A DNA stretch of 64,000 nucleotides from Verrucomicrobiia bacterium. Lineage in GTDB: Bacteria; Verrucomicrobiota; Verrucomicrobiia; Limisphaerales; JADLHS01. How positions within the stretch are numbered: position 1 is the first letter of the stretch; each line of letters opens with the position of its first letter. Location: contig JAHCLO010000002.1 of the NCBI GenBank assembly GCA_026125285.1, positions 275,115 to 339,114 on the forward strand. Direction: 5' to 3'. The notes under the pieces were generated by a model. The model ran no database searches, was not told the origin of the DNA, and saw only the letters and a list, made by a program, of their open reading frames with translations. A program made the translations under genes and the position numbers. Shown here piece after piece: positions 18,119 through 28,132 of this stretch.

Positions 18119-20317
18119 TCAGTAACCGAGCAATTGGGAGGATCGCACGGCGTCCTCCCCCACGCGGTACTTCGGGGCGGCTTTGAGCGAGAAGGTGAAG
18201 GCGAACGTAATGTCGTCGGAACTCTCGCGTTGGTCGCGCAGCCGTAGCGTGAACCCAGCCGTCCAACTGCGCAGATCGCGGTAGATGGTGTAGGTCTGTT
18301 CCTCCATGCGCCCGTCGCGGGCCTCGAAGTAATGCGCCGTGCGCGCCGCCCAGTTCTCGTTCAACCGAAAGAACAGAATGCTGGAGAAGAGACTGTTACC
18401 CTGCCCCAGTGCCGTGGGCGAATCGTCGAGATCGTCGCGGAGATACCAATGACCCAAGCTCCAGCTCCACCGCTCGGTCGGTTGGAATTTCAGGTTGTGG
18501 AAAGCCAACTGGAAGGTGTCGCGGTCAAGATCATAGCGCGTTTGTGACTCCAGCGTGAGCCAGGTTTGGGGACGGAGCACCAGGTCGGAATACAGGTCTG
18601 CAAACGTGGTCTGGTCACGGCGCGGATTCAACCGCCAGTCAGTGTACAAATCCCAATAGACCAGGTCCTGGACCTGGCCGGCACGTTTGGTCTGGAGTTT
18701 GTTCCGCAATCCGAAGCGCAGCACGTTTTGGCTGTCAATCGAATCAATCGAATTGTAATCGGTGAACTCGATGGGCAACAGACGCAGACTGGGCAGTTCG
18801 TAATCGAATTGCGGCAGATCGGGCGGGCGGTCCTCGGGCCGGGGCACATAGACGTAGTTGACGGACGGCTGGACAATGTGGCGCAAGCCGTCCACGGCCA
18901 GGAAACGATTCGTCGCCCCCGGCCAGAGGCGCGCGGCTTTGAAGGAGACTTCCGCCCCGGTGTTGAACACGCCACGATACACCTCGTTGTTCGTGCCGCC
19001 CGCGCCGGAGGCTTCGCTGTAGTAGGTGAAGCGTCCGCCGGCGCGCGGGGTCACGTTCAGCCAGCCGAAAAAGGTCTGGGGCAGGGTGAGTTGATGATAC
19101 GTGTCCGCGCGGCTGGCGGAGTAGTCCAGCCCGAGCGGCGGCCCGTTGGTGTCGGCAAACCGGCGGCGGTAATAGCCGGCGGAACTTTCACTGTCGTAAT
19201 ACAGGGGAGTCGCGCCGAGTTGCTGGCGGAAGCCGGTGAACTTCACCTCCGGCAACCGCTCGACCGCCTCGAAGAAGTCGTTGACGCGCGGTTCGGCGTA
19301 GAGGTCCAGGCTGAAGTTGCTCCAGACCTTGTTGACTTCTACAAAGGTGTTCGGCTGTGGATTCCGGCGATATTCACCTTCAAAGAAATCGTGCAGGATT
19401 CGTTCGTCACTCTGGTAACGGACCATGCTCTTGACGGTGAGGTTGGTGAAGGGGGTCGCGTCGTAACCGAAATGAAAGCGCTGCCGATCCGCCGGAATTG
19501 AATACCCGGCCGCCGTGGCGCTGGGATCATCGTCATGGAGGTAGTAGTACTTGAACGCCGCTTCGCCCCAGCGATCCAGATGCAGATTGAGGTCCGGCCC
19601 GCCGCCCAGCCCACGTTTGACCCGGTAATCCAGATGAAACGCGCCGTCAACCGTGTCGTTCCAAAACCAGTTGTAGCTGGTCAACAAAAACGGACCGTAG
19701 CGACTCCGATAACCGGGCGTCAGATTAAAGTTGTTGGCCCGCATGGACAGGTTGCGTTTGTAATACGGCAGCCAGAACACCGGCACGTTGCCGACATACA
19801 GTACCGCGTTACGCGCCTCGAAGGACTTGCCGGGAATGATCTTGATGGACTTCGCTCGCACCTTGGTCGCTGGCTCGGCCACGTCATCCGTAGTGATGTA
19901 GGCATTGCGCGCGGTATAGACCTCATTCGTCAGGTCGCCGGTTAGCGCCTCACCGGCCGCGAACACCGGCGACCGGCCGGTGCGAAAGTGCTCGGCTTCC
20001 ATTTGTCGCGTATGGAAGTTGTAGCGGATGTGCTCCCCCGCCCAGATTTGTTCGCCCTGCTGGACGCGCACCCGTCCCTCGGCCACGGCTTCGCCGGTCT
20101 CCTGATTCACCGTCGCGCGCTCCGCCACCAGCACCGCCTCGCCGTACCGCACCATTACCCCGTTGGTCGCCACAAACGTACCGGTCTGGAAATCGTACTC
20201 GATGTCTCCGGTCTGCGACTCCAACTCCATGGGAGGACGCTGCTGGGCACGGCTGGGCAAGGCGGGGCCGATGACAAAAGCTACGGTTGCAAGAAAGATG
20301 GCAGGCAGTTTTCGCAT
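18119..20317 (-). CDS. lptD: LPS-assembly outer membrane protein LptD (OstA/Imp)
   Basis: 732 residues from ATG 20317, chosen because it places a signal peptide (MRKLPAIFLATVAFVIG...SRAQ) at the terminus; the frame is open to 20380. An OstA/LptA-like N-domain (residues about 30-190: YDFQTGTFVATNGVMVRYGE, AEGRVRVQQGEQIWAGEHIRY) precedes a large beta-barrel with the LptD motif VPVFWLPYYKRN and GYRSRYGP. It inserts LPS into the outer leaflet of the outer membrane. Its length is near the usual 750-800 residues. No LptE or SurA gene adjoins. Together with lpxD it shows that the organism makes lipid A. Confidence 0.88.
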   Translation of the reverse strand: MRKLPAIFLATVAFVIGPALPSRAQQRPPMELESQTGDIEYDFQTGTFVATNGVMVRYGEAVLVAERATVNQETGEAVAEGRVRVQQGEQIWAGEHIRYNFHTRQMEAEHFRTGRSPVFAAGEALTGDLTNEVYTARNAYITTDDVAEPATKVRAKSIKIIPGKSFEARNAVLYVGNVPVFWLPYYKRNLSMRANNFNLTPGYRSRYGPFLLTSYNWFWNDTVDGAFHLDYRVKRGLGGGPDLNLHLDRWGEAAFKYYYLHDDDPSATAAGYSIPADRQRFHFGYDATPFTNLTVKSMVRYQSDERILHDFFEGEYRRNPQPNTFVEVNKVWSNFSLDLYAEPRVNDFFEAVERLPEVKFTGFRQQLGATPLYYDSESSAGYYRRRFADTNGPPLGLDYSASRADTYHQLTLPQTFFGWLNVTPRAGGRFTYYSEASGAGGTNNEVYRGVFNTGAEVSFKAARLWPGATNRFLAVDGLRHIVQPSVNYVYVPRPEDRPPDLPQFDYELPSLRLLPIEFTDYNSIDSIDSQNVLRFGLRNKLQTKRAGQVQDLVYWDLYTDWRLNPRRDQTTFADLYSDLVLRPQTWLTLESQTRYDLDRDTFQLAFHNLKFQPTERWSWSLGHWYLRDDLDDSPTALGQGNSLFSSILFFRLNENWAARTAHYFEARDGRMEEQTYTIYRDLRSWTAGFTLRLRDQRESSDDITFAFTFSLKAAPKYRVGEDAVRSSQLLGY

Positions 20318-20459
20318 TCGGCGGACCCAGCTAATCAAAACCCCTCGGCACTGCCAAGCGGGATTTGGTTTGCACCACACCGACTAGGCAGCAGAACGCA
20401 CCAGCGTACGCCAACCGCGTGGCATACGAACTGCGAGCTTTCGTCCGAGGAATGACAAC

Positions 20460-20714
20460 ATGGCGATGAAGATGAAATTGATGAAGTTCAGCCAGGAGGT
20501 TCACGGCTATGCGCAGATCACCAACCGTCGTCCGGCACCCCGACCGTCGGTGCTTTATCTGATGGCGTTGCGCGAACGTGCCGCGAAAGTTGTCACCCCA
20601 AGACGGCGCTTGTCGGTGGTCACTGACCCGCAAGCAGGCGCCAGCATACCGTTGCCGATCAAGATCAATCACGTCAAGTCGGGACCATCCGATCTCTCGG
20701 TCATTATCTACTGA
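20460..20714 (+). CDS. Small basic hypothetical protein
   Basis: 84 residues beginning MAMKMKLMKFSQEVHGYAQI and continuing with a Pro/Arg-rich stretch, RRLSVVTDPQAGASIPLPI and KINHVK. A GAGGA sequence sits about 8-9 bases before ATG 20460. The order (basic, proline-punctuated, then two short strands) looks more like a real protein than the overlapping 175-codon leftward frame. The family is not recognised and the role is unknown. Confidence 0.5.
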   Translation: MAMKMKLMKFSQEVHGYAQITNRRPAPRPSVLYLMALRERAAKVVTPRRRLSVVTDPQAGASIPLPIKINHVKSGPSDLSVIIY

Positions 20715-20941
20715 CTGACCGTCACCGAATCCGACGTGACTGATCAAAGGTAGGCTGACTCGCTTCCTACTGATCACCTGCTCAGACCCCCCGAATTCAC
20801 TGAAGCACTTCCGTGAGCTGGACAACTCGGGGCAGGCCACCAGCGGTCGAATTGTCAACCGTCGTTCTGATTTCGGGCAGGAGGTGACCTGCTTTGAGAC
20901 AGAGACTTGAGGATTACAAAGCAGGCGAGCCGGTGGTTGCT

Positions 20942-21532
20942 CTACGGAACAAATTCCACTACTTCAAACCCCATCTGCTTGAACAGGCTGGTCAATTGGG
21001 TCTTCGCCCGTTCATCCGCGTCCTTGAGAATTCCCGCGTTGCGTGCCGCGCGCCGGATGTCGTTCACCGCGTTTTGCCGCGCGGTTTGTTCCAAGTCCTT
21101 GTCAAACGTGCGCAGCAAACCGGTCGTGCGCTCAATGATCCGGGTCTGGCGATCATCCAGATAGAGGTCCGTGATTTGGGCGGGCGGCAGCCGGATGGAA
21201 ACCCTCGTTCCGGAAACCGTGACATCTTCGGGTTGAATCCGGCCCAGGTCCACGCCGGCCTTGACGATGCCGTGCGCCAGCATCAGGACCCGGCTGTCGC
21301 CGCCGGGATACCATTTCACATCTTCAAGCACGACGACCTTCTCCATCACGTATTTGACCGTAACGAGTTGTGAAAGCGTCTGTACCTGCTGCAACACCGT
21401 GGACGTGCCAAAAGTGCTCCTGCTGAAGGGAAGGACTCTTAGCCAACCCGGCATGACCGAGCCCAGCCAAAGTCCCACGCCCAGGACCATCACCAAGAGA
21501 ATCGCCCCTGCGATGACGTGCTGCTTCTTCAT
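20942..21532 (-). CDS. DUF4230 membrane-anchored protein
   Basis: 196 residues. One N-terminal membrane helix (about 7-29) is followed by the DUF4230 pattern: LSQLVTVKYVMEKVVVLED, VLMLAHGIVKAGVDL, then a beta-strand region and the helix-rich C-terminus ARQNAVNDIRRAARNAG. Function is unknown; topology suggests an extracytoplasmic soluble domain. It stands alone, 130 bases from divergent hemB. Confidence 0.8.
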   Translation of the reverse strand: MKKQHVIAGAILLVMVLGVGLWLGSVMPGWLRVLPFSRSTFGTSTVLQQVQTLSQLVTVKYVMEKVVVLEDVKWYPGGDSRVLMLAHGIVKAGVDLGRIQPEDVTVSGTRVSIRLPPAQITDLYLDDRQTRIIERTTGLLRTFDKDLEQTARQNAVNDIRRAARNAGILKDADERAKTQLTSLFKQMGFEVVEFVP

Positions 21533-21663
21533 GGAGTCAATCTAACGGCTTCGCGGATGAAGCAAAGCCCGAAGGCGATCCAAACCAACCTGTCCCGGGG
21601 CCGCACGCGGCTCGGCTCCACTTTCGACTTTTGGCGGCCAGCCGTGCCGCCTAAGATGCCGAC

Positions 21664-22668
21664 ATGAATTTGCATCCGGTGCCCGCCTTTCCCACGCTAC
21701 GTCCGCGACGATTGAGACAATCCGCCGCACTGCGACGACTGGTGGGTGAGACGCATCTCAACGCCGCGCAACTAGTCCTGCCGCTCTTTGTGCGTGGCGG
21801 ACGCAAACTGCGGCGGCCCATCAACGCCATGCCTGGGGTGTTTCAACTTTCTCCGGACGAAATGCTCCGCGAAGCAACCCGCGCCCAGGCGCTGGGTGTG
21901 CCCGCGGTTCTGCTGTTTGGCATCCCGAATCGGAAAGACAACCAAGCCTCCGGTGCGTATGCGTCAAACGGCATCGTGCAACAGGCGGTGCGATTGTTGA
22001 AAAGGGAACTCCCCCAACTGCTGGTCATCACCGATGTCTGTCTGTGTGAATACATGGCGCATGGCCATTGCGGTATCGTGCAGCATGGCAAGGCGGGCGC
22101 TCGGATTCTGAATGATCCCACTCTCAAACTGCTGGCCCGGGCCGCGGTCAGTCACGCCGAGGCTGGGGCGGACATTGTTGCGCCAAGTGACATGATGGAC
22201 GGTCGGGTGGCGGCCATCCGCCAGGCACTGGACCGCGCTGGATTTTCCGACACGCCCATCATGTCTTATGCGGCAAAATTTGCGTCCGCGTATTATGGTC
22301 CGTTTCGCGAAGCGGCGGAATCCACGCCGCAATTCGGCGACCGCCGCAGTTATCAAATGGATGCCGGCAATGCGAACGAAGCGTTGCGCGAAGTCGCGCT
22401 CGACCTCCAGGAAGGGGCGGACATGGTCATGGTCAAGCCCGCGCTCGCTTATCTCGACATTTTGCATCGCGTCAAAACCACCTTCGGTTATCCCACTGCC
22501 GCCTATGCCGTCAGCGCGGAATACTCGATGGTCAAAGCCGCCGCCGCCCGGGGCTGGATTGATGAACGCGCCGTCACCCTGGAAAGCCTGCTGGCGATGC
22601 GCCGCGCCGGGGCGGACATCATCATCACCTACGCGGCGGCGGACGCTGCAAAGTGGTTGGGTGAATAA
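21664..22668 (+). CDS. hemB: Delta-aminolevulinic acid dehydratase (porphobilinogen synthase)
   Basis: 334 residues. It condenses two 5-aminolevulinates to porphobilinogen in heme synthesis. The zinc-site cysteines are present (C126, C128, C136 in DVCLCEYMAHGHCG), so this is the Zn-dependent type. The two Schiff-base lysines are K205 (MSYAAKFASAYYGPFREA) and K258 (MVMVKPALAYLD). Full family length, cytoplasmic. It stands alone with FHA-protein and DUF4230 genes on the opposite strand on either side. Confidence 0.96.
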   Translation: MNLHPVPAFPTLRPRRLRQSAALRRLVGETHLNAAQLVLPLFVRGGRKLRRPINAMPGVFQLSPDEMLREATRAQALGVPAVLLFGIPNRKDNQASGAYASNGIVQQAVRLLKRELPQLLVITDVCLCEYMAHGHCGIVQHGKAGARILNDPTLKLLARAAVSHAEAGADIVAPSDMMDGRVAAIRQALDRAGFSDTPIMSYAAKFASAYYGPFREAAESTPQFGDRRSYQMDAGNANEALREVALDLQEGADMVMVKPALAYLDILHRVKTTFGYPTAAYAVSAEYSMVKAAAARGWIDERAVTLESLLAMRRAGADIIITYAAADAAKWLGE

Positions 22669-22672
22669 AGAA

Positions 22673-22694
22673 GCCGCCGAAACGAGCCGGCGGC
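22673..22694. terminator. Possible bidirectional terminator hairpin between hemB and the FHA gene
   Basis: GCCGCC and GGCGGC form a short GC stem with an 8-10 base loop in the gap between convergent hemB and the FHA-protein gene. There is no strong U-tract on either side, so the call is tentative. Confidence 0.35.
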
Positions 22695-22714
22695 AGAAGA
22701 CGTATTTACTTCAG

Positions 22715-23236
22715 TTACTGCGAGGGATTGCTCGCCGACATCAGCGCGAACAGGACCAAGCCCACGATTATCACGCCGACAACGATCGCGACAATCCAGA
22801 AAATCTTGTTAACCTTGTCATCTTTCTTAGTGAAGCCTTTGCCTGTTGTGTCCAGTCCGCCGCGCGTGCCTTGTTCGAGCTCGTTCAGGCTGACACCACG
22901 GGGTATAACCATGGTGGTTTCCACCGGTTTTTTTGAGGGTGCCGCCGCCGCGCCGGTCTCCAAACGCATCTCAATCTGACCCAGTTTCAGCGTCTGACCC
23001 GGTTTCAAGACGGCTTCCGTGACCTTCTCGCCGCCGATAAAAGTACCGTTAGTGGAATTGAGGTCTTTCACCACGACGTCGGTTCCGCGCAACAGAACTT
23101 CGCAGTGGTGACTCGACACGGAAGGCTCGGCGATCTGGAACGTGTTATCCTCCACGCGGCCGATGGTGGTCTTGTCCACCTTCAACTCATGGGAACGCCC
23201 GGTCATTCCTTCACTGAGGATAACGAGTTTGGCCAT
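22715..23236 (-). CDS. FHA-domain protein with C-terminal membrane anchor
   Basis: 173 residues. An N-terminal forkhead-associated domain binds phosphothreonine peptides: TIGRVEDNTFQIAEPSVSSHHCEV and LNSTNGTFIGGEKV carry the conserved GR, SxxH and NG positions. A flexible linker and one membrane helix (about 145-167) end in SNPSQ. The FHA domain faces the cytoplasm, so it probably recruits a Ser/Thr-kinase target to the membrane. No kinase gene is nearby. Confidence 0.88.
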   Translation of the reverse strand: MAKLVILSEGMTGRSHELKVDKTTIGRVEDNTFQIAEPSVSSHHCEVLLRGTDVVVKDLNSTNGTFIGGEKVTEAVLKPGQTLKLGQIEMRLETGAAAAPSKKPVETTMVIPRGVSLNELEQGTRGGLDTTGKGFTKKDDKVNKIFWIVAIVVGVIIVGLVLFALMSASNPSQ

Positions 23237-23358
23237 ATTCGATTATGCAAGTGCGATTATCTTCAGCATCCCGCTCAAGTCAAACGTAAATGTCCGCCTG
23301 TCCGCCGCGCGTCCAAGCCAGACCGTTTCCGCTCCCGGTTGGCAATGCCGATTCGGTT

Positions 23359-24519
23359 TCATCCTCGCCCTTGCACCATGTCGCGAAACTGCGCGAACAG
23401 CGGGGTGGAGTCATGCGGTCCCGGCGAGGCTTCGGGATGATACTGCACGCAAAACACCGGTCGCGTCTTGTGCGACAACCCTTCAACCGTCTGGTCGTTC
23501 AGATTGATCCGATTCACCGCCACGTCTGAAGGCAGCGATGCCGCATCCACCGCAAAGCCGTGATTCTGCGAGGTGATCTCGACGCGACCTGAATCCAGGT
23601 CCTTCACCGGCTGATTGCCGCCCCGGTGGCCGAACTTCAGTTTGAAAGTCCGCCCGCCCAGTGCTTGCCCGAGAATCTGATGACCCAGACAGATGCCAAA
23701 CATCGGCACGCCAGTCCTCACTAGATCGCTGACCGCCTGCACGGCGTAACCAAGCGCCGCGGGATCGCCCGGGCCATTCGAGAGGAATATCCCCGCCGGC
23801 TTGTATTTCATGGCTTCCACCGCCGGAGTAGTGGCCGGCACCACTTGCACCCGAAAGCCATGTTGCCGCAGGCGGCGCAAGATGTTGTATTTCATCCCGA
23901 AATCGTAGGCGACTATCGGAATATCCGCCGGCGGCAACGGTTGGCGTCGCTGACGCGCGTTTGCGTCGTCGTTGCCGAACACGAGCTTGAAGCTTCCGCT
24001 TCGCTCATCGCTTTCGTCCCAACGAAACGGTTCCTTATGGGTCACGTCCTTGACGAAATCCATTCCCACCATGCCTGGCCATTCCCGCGCGCGGCGGACC
24101 GCCTCCGCTTCCGTGACCTCTTCCGTGGAAATAAATCCATTGAGCGCCCCACGCACCCGCAACTTCTTGGTCAGCGCTCGGGTATCAATACCCTGAATCC
24201 CGGGGATGCCGTTACGTTCAAGATACTCCGCGAGCGAGTAATCCGCGCGCCAGTTGCTGACCACGGGCGAAAGTTCGCGGATGACAAAACCTGCCACGTG
24301 AGGCCGCCAGGATTCCACGTCCACGTCGTTGACGCCATAGTTGCCGATGAGCGGATAAGTCATCGTGACGATCTGCCCTTTGTAGGAAGGATCCGTTAGA
24401 ATCTCCTGATAGCCGGTCATCGAGGTATTGAAGCACACCTCGCCACAAGCGGAGGCTGATGCGCCAAAGCCTTCGCCGTGGAAAACCGAACCGTCTTCGA
24501 GTGCCAAAATCGCTTTCAT
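23359..24519 (-). CDS. carA: Carbamoyl-phosphate synthase small (glutaminase) subunit
   Basis: 386 residues. The N-terminal CarA domain ([38 protein letters not shown]) is followed by a class I glutamine amidotransferase with nucleophile Cys in [15 protein letters not shown] and a His-Glu pair near [12 protein letters not shown]. It supplies ammonia to CarB for arginine and pyrimidine synthesis. carB is not adjacent within the window. The FHA gene lies 120 bases downstream on the same strand. Confidence 0.96.
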   Translation of the reverse strand: MKAILALEDGSVFHGEGFGASASACGEVCFNTSMTGYQEILTDPSYKGQIVTMTYPLIGNYGVNDVDVESWRPHVAGFVIRELSPVVSNWRADYSLAEYLERNGIPGIQGIDTRALTKKLRVRGALNGFISTEEVTEAEAVRRAREWPGMVGMDFVKDVTHKEPFRWDESDERSGSFKLVFGNDDANARQRRQPLPPADIPIVAYDFGMKYNILRRLRQHGFRVQVVPATTPAVEAMKYKPAGIFLSNGPGDPAALGYAVQAVSDLVRTGVPMFGICLGHQILGQALGGRTFKLKFGHRGGNQPVKDLDSGRVEITSQNHGFAVDAASLPSDVAVNRINLNDQTVEGLSHKTRPVFCVQYHPEASPGPHDSTPLFAQFRDMVQGRG

Positions 24520-24730
24520 TCCCGGACAACAACTGGCGCGATGCTAGGTGCGAACCCCCGGCGGTCAAGCGTGAATACCGCCGGTGCGCGGCATTGGTAA
24601 CCCTTCAGTCATTGGAACCAGGGCACGATCGTGACGAATCCATCTCGGAGCGGGCGTCCTAGCAAGCAAGCGCGTCTTGTGCAGCAAGCTGGTCAAGCGC
24701 CTGGCCGAAGAAGTCGAACAAAGAACCGGC

Positions 24731-27700
24731 TCAATCCTCGGCAAAGAGGTATTCCAAATCCGCCTTGGACAGGCTGCGGGCGAAACCTTCCTCGCCCAGC
24801 ACGTCGGCGATGGTCTGGGCCTTGCTTTGTTGGAGTTCCCAAATCTTCTCCTCCACGGTGCCCGGTGCAATCAGGCGGTAGGCGTTCACGGTCTGGGTCT
24901 GACCGATGCGATGCGAGCGGTCAATGGCCTGCGCTTCGACGGCGGGATTCCACCACGGATCGTAAAGCACCACGTAGCTGGCGGTCGTCAGATTCAAGCC
25001 CGTGCCGGCCGCGCGCAGGCTCAAGAGGAAGACGCCGGGGCTGGGATCATGCTGGAACGCCTGGACCACTTCCTGGCGGTCCTTGGTCTGGCCGGTGAGG
25101 ATGTGCGTGGGAATGTTGCGGAGGCGACATTCTTTCTCAAGCAGTTGCAGCATCTGAACGAACTGCGAGAAGACAAGGACCTTCTGGCCTTCCGCAATCA
25201 GGGCGTCGAGCAATTCGAACAGCGTCTCGGTCTTGCCGCTGGGGGAGTCGTTACCGACGAGTTGCGGATGGCAACACACCTGGCGCAGCCGCGTGAGGGC
25301 CGCCAGCACGTGCATTTTGCTCTTGTTAAGGCCCTGCTCCGCGACGGCCTGCATGATCTGATCGCGGCTGCGGCGCAGTTCGGCAAGGTAGAGTTTCCGC
25401 TGTTCGTCGCCGAGCGGACAATCGCGGCGTTGCTCGATGCGGTCGGGCAGATCCTTCGCGACGTGCTTCTTCAAGCGGCGCAGGAGCAATGGACGCAACT
25501 TGGCGGAGAGCCGGCGGCGCGCGATGCGTTGGGCGCCCACGGCATCCTCCCCGCCCTTCGGTTCGTAGGTTTCAATGAAATGGTCCTGCGTGCCCAGGTA
25601 GCCGGGCTGGATGAAGTCCACGATGCTCCATAAGTCAAGCAGCCGGTTCTCGAGGGGCGTGCCGGTGAGTGCCAGGCGATGTTCGGACTTGAGCTGTTTG
25701 ACGGACTGGGTGACTTGCGCGCCGGGATTCTTGATGAACTGCGCCTCATCGAGGATGACGGCCCGGAAGGCGAATTTCTGCAATTCCTCCAGGTCGCGGC
25801 GCAGCAGCGCGTAATTGGTGACGATCACGTCGTGTTGCGGAATCTGTTTGCGCAAATTGTGCCGCGCAGCGCCGCTTTCGAGGACAAGCACTCTCAGGCC
25901 GGGCGCGAAGCGACTGGCTTCGCGTTGCCAGTTGTGCAGGACGGACGCGGGACAAATCACGAGCGAGGGTTTGGGATTCTTCTTGTTGCGATCCTTGAGC
26001 CACGCCAACCACGATAGGGTTTGCAGTGTTTTGCCCAAACCCATGTCGTCGGCAAGAATTCCACCGAGCCGGATCTGGGTGAGATGCGCGAGAAAATCAA
26101 AACCGTCCTTCTGATACGGACGAAGCTCGGCCTGGATACAAGCCGGCAGGGAGATGGAAGGCACGCCGCGGAAATCTTTCACGCGGGCGCGGAGTTCGCG
26201 GGCCTGCGGAGAATCCGAGAACCGCTGTAACTGGTCTTCATCGAGGTGCGCAACGTGTTCCAACCCGACTTTCTGGGCCACGGGGATGAGGCCGTCCACC
26301 CCCATGTCCGCCATCGCTTCGTGAGCGGATTGCACCGCGGTGGTATCAAGTTCCACCCAGCCAGAATTGGGCAGTTTGACGAACCGGCTCGTGGCGGCGG
26401 CGAGTCGCTCCAGGTCCGCCTTGCTCAATTTCATGCCCTCCGCTTCCCATTCCGCAGACACAGCGAGCCAGTCAATGCCGCTGCCTTTGACGATGAGCTT
26501 GGGTTTGAGCCGGCGCGGGGTGAGGAACAAACGGTGGAACGCCGGGTTGCCGAGGTACTCGGCCTGCTTGGGACGATCAGCCCAGGTCTGCGCGAGGCTG
26601 CCCAGGAAGTTGTCGTTGGCATCGCCGACCCACAAGCCCGGTTCCGGCGTGAACCAATCAAGTTGGCGCAGCCATTGGGTCGCCGGTTCGAGGCGCGCGT
26701 CATCGAGGATTTCCGGTTTGTCGCCCGCCCGCCGTTTGCGTTCGTGGGGTTGCCAGTCCTGGCCGCTCCAGAACCACACACTCTGGTCGCGTTGACTGCG
26801 CGCGAGCAACCGCAGGCGAACGGTGTCTTCCAGCAGTTCAAAGACAAACTGCGGACTCGCCGGATGCGCCACGCAAAGCTGCGCCCAGTCCACGCCATGA
26901 CTGGACTGGGATTTACGCAGGTGCATGAGCAGGCGGTGACTGAGCTTGCGCACGGGCACGGAAGGCTTGTGTGCCCAGTGTTCGATGACGGCCGGCGGCG
27001 GGCAATTGCGCAGGAGGTAGAACGTGTGTCCCGCGAGCACCAGCGGCGGTTGCTGGTTGAAGAACTTGACCCGATCAACTGGAATTCGCTGGCCGTCCGG
27101 CAAGGATAGCCGATGGGTAAAAGCCAGTTCCTGGTTGCCGTTCTCCAGCAGCGGTTCGAGCGTCGCAAGCTGACCGTGAAATTGCAGCGGTGTGGCCTGG
27201 TCGTCGTGATCTGACTCCAGGCGCGGCGTGTGCCCCCAACGGGCGAGCCATTGCAGCAACTCCACGTCGGACAGGAGCAACGTATCGTCGCCGTCCTGCC
27301 GGGAGCGATGGGTTTCGACCAGCCACGTGATGAATTCCCAGTCGGCGGGCGGAAACAGCTCCTGCTCGTGTGCGGCGCGCGTGGCCAGATCAATCAGATC
27401 GCGCAAAGTGCGGACCTTCTCGCCTGTGCGGGGACGAAACAGCCGGAATTGGACGCCGAGGCGATGGCGCGCGGGTTGGTCTTCGTCGGGCACCGCCTTA
27501 CAAACGACGCGGAGCGTGGCGCGCGGAACATCGAGATGCGGCGGCGTGGCGGGGAACAGCCAACGCTCCAATTCCTGCACCAGTTTCTGTTCCTGTTCCG
27601 CCTCCTCGGCCCGCGCGAAGCGATCTGGATTGGCGTGGACGTTCAATTCTCCCGGCAGGGGCCGGCGCGCCCGGAGAAACAGAAAGGCCAGTTCCTCCAG

Positions 27701-28006
27701 CCGGGCGCTGCCCTGCGCGGCCAGCATCTTTGGCCACCACTCCGTGGCGGGAAAATCCTTGCGCGACAGCGACAGCTTCTCGAAGTAATCCTCCAACAAC
27801 AGCCAGGCGCGTTGCGAATCCGGGCAGACGGCGAAGCTGCGTAAGAGTTCCTCCCGCTCGGCAACGGCGCTCTTCGAGTCCGAGAGTTCGCGGCGCAAGT
27901 CCGCAAAGGCCCCATAGGTTTGGGAGAGAACCTTGTGATGCGCGTCGTATTTGGAAGTGCTTGCGCCGCGCGACCCGTTTCCGTTTTTGACTGAGGCTTT
28001 GGCCAT
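24731..28006 (-). CDS. SNF2-family DEAD/DEAH-like helicase
   Basis: 1091 residues from ATG 28006 (MAKASVKNGNG); the longer frame to 28066 is less likely. A long N-terminal region (about 1-590) of unknown fold precedes the two RecA lobes. Visible motifs are I DDMGLGKTLQTLSWLAWL, II ILDEAQFIKNP, III LALTGTPLENRL, V GTGLNLTTASYVVLYDPWWNP and VI QAIDRSHRIGQT. ATP-driven double-stranded DNA translocation or nucleoprotein remodelling is expected. It is monocistronic, between carA and lpxD on the same strand. Confidence 0.93.
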   Translation of the reverse strand: MAKASVKNGNGSRGASTSKYDAHHKVLSQTYGAFADLRRELSDSKSAVAEREELLRSFAVCPDSQRAWLLLEDYFEKLSLSRKDFPATEWWPKMLAAQGSARLEELAFLFLRARRPLPGELNVHANPDRFARAEEAEQEQKLVQELERWLFPATPPHLDVPRATLRVVCKAVPDEDQPARHRLGVQFRLFRPRTGEKVRTLRDLIDLATRAAHEQELFPPADWEFITWLVETHRSRQDGDDTLLLSDVELLQWLARWGHTPRLESDHDDQATPLQFHGQLATLEPLLENGNQELAFTHRLSLPDGQRIPVDRVKFFNQQPPLVLAGHTFYLLRNCPPPAVIEHWAHKPSVPVRKLSHRLLMHLRKSQSSHGVDWAQLCVAHPASPQFVFELLEDTVRLRLLARSQRDQSVWFWSGQDWQPHERKRRAGDKPEILDDARLEPATQWLRQLDWFTPEPGLWVGDANDNFLGSLAQTWADRPKQAEYLGNPAFHRLFLTPRRLKPKLIVKGSGIDWLAVSAEWEAEGMKLSKADLERLAAATSRFVKLPNSGWVELDTTAVQSAHEAMADMGVDGLIPVAQKVGLEHVAHLDEDQLQRFSDSPQARELRARVKDFRGVPSISLPACIQAELRPYQKDGFDFLAHLTQIRLGGILADDMGLGKTLQTLSWLAWLKDRNKKNPKPSLVICPASVLHNWQREASRFAPGLRVLVLESGAARHNLRKQIPQHDVIVTNYALLRRDLEELQKFAFRAVILDEAQFIKNPGAQVTQSVKQLKSEHRLALTGTPLENRLLDLWSIVDFIQPGYLGTQDHFIETYEPKGGEDAVGAQRIARRRLSAKLRPLLLRRLKKHVAKDLPDRIEQRRDCPLGDEQRKLYLAELRRSRDQIMQAVAEQGLNKSKMHVLAALTRLRQVCCHPQLVGNDSPSGKTETLFELLDALIAEGQKVLVFSQFVQMLQLLEKECRLRNIPTHILTGQTKDRQEVVQAFQHDPSPGVFLLSLRAAGTGLNLTTASYVVLYDPWWNPAVEAQAIDRSHRIGQTQTVNAYRLIAPGTVEEKIWELQQSKAQTIADVLGEEGFARSLSKADLEYLFAED

Positions 28007-28132
28007 CTGATTACTTGCCCATGTAAAGGGATTATCATCTCGCCAGAGAAGGGGGGCACTGGTCAATCAGAAAGCAAAAAAATTTGCGGTGCTCGCGCCG
28101 CGCCGACCCCGGATGGACTGCCTGTGCCGATC

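Noticed and set aside
20331-20858. 175-codon leftward frame overlapping lptD upstream region
   Set aside because: Composition is typical of a shadow frame and it conflicts with the better supported small rightward gene at 20460-20714.
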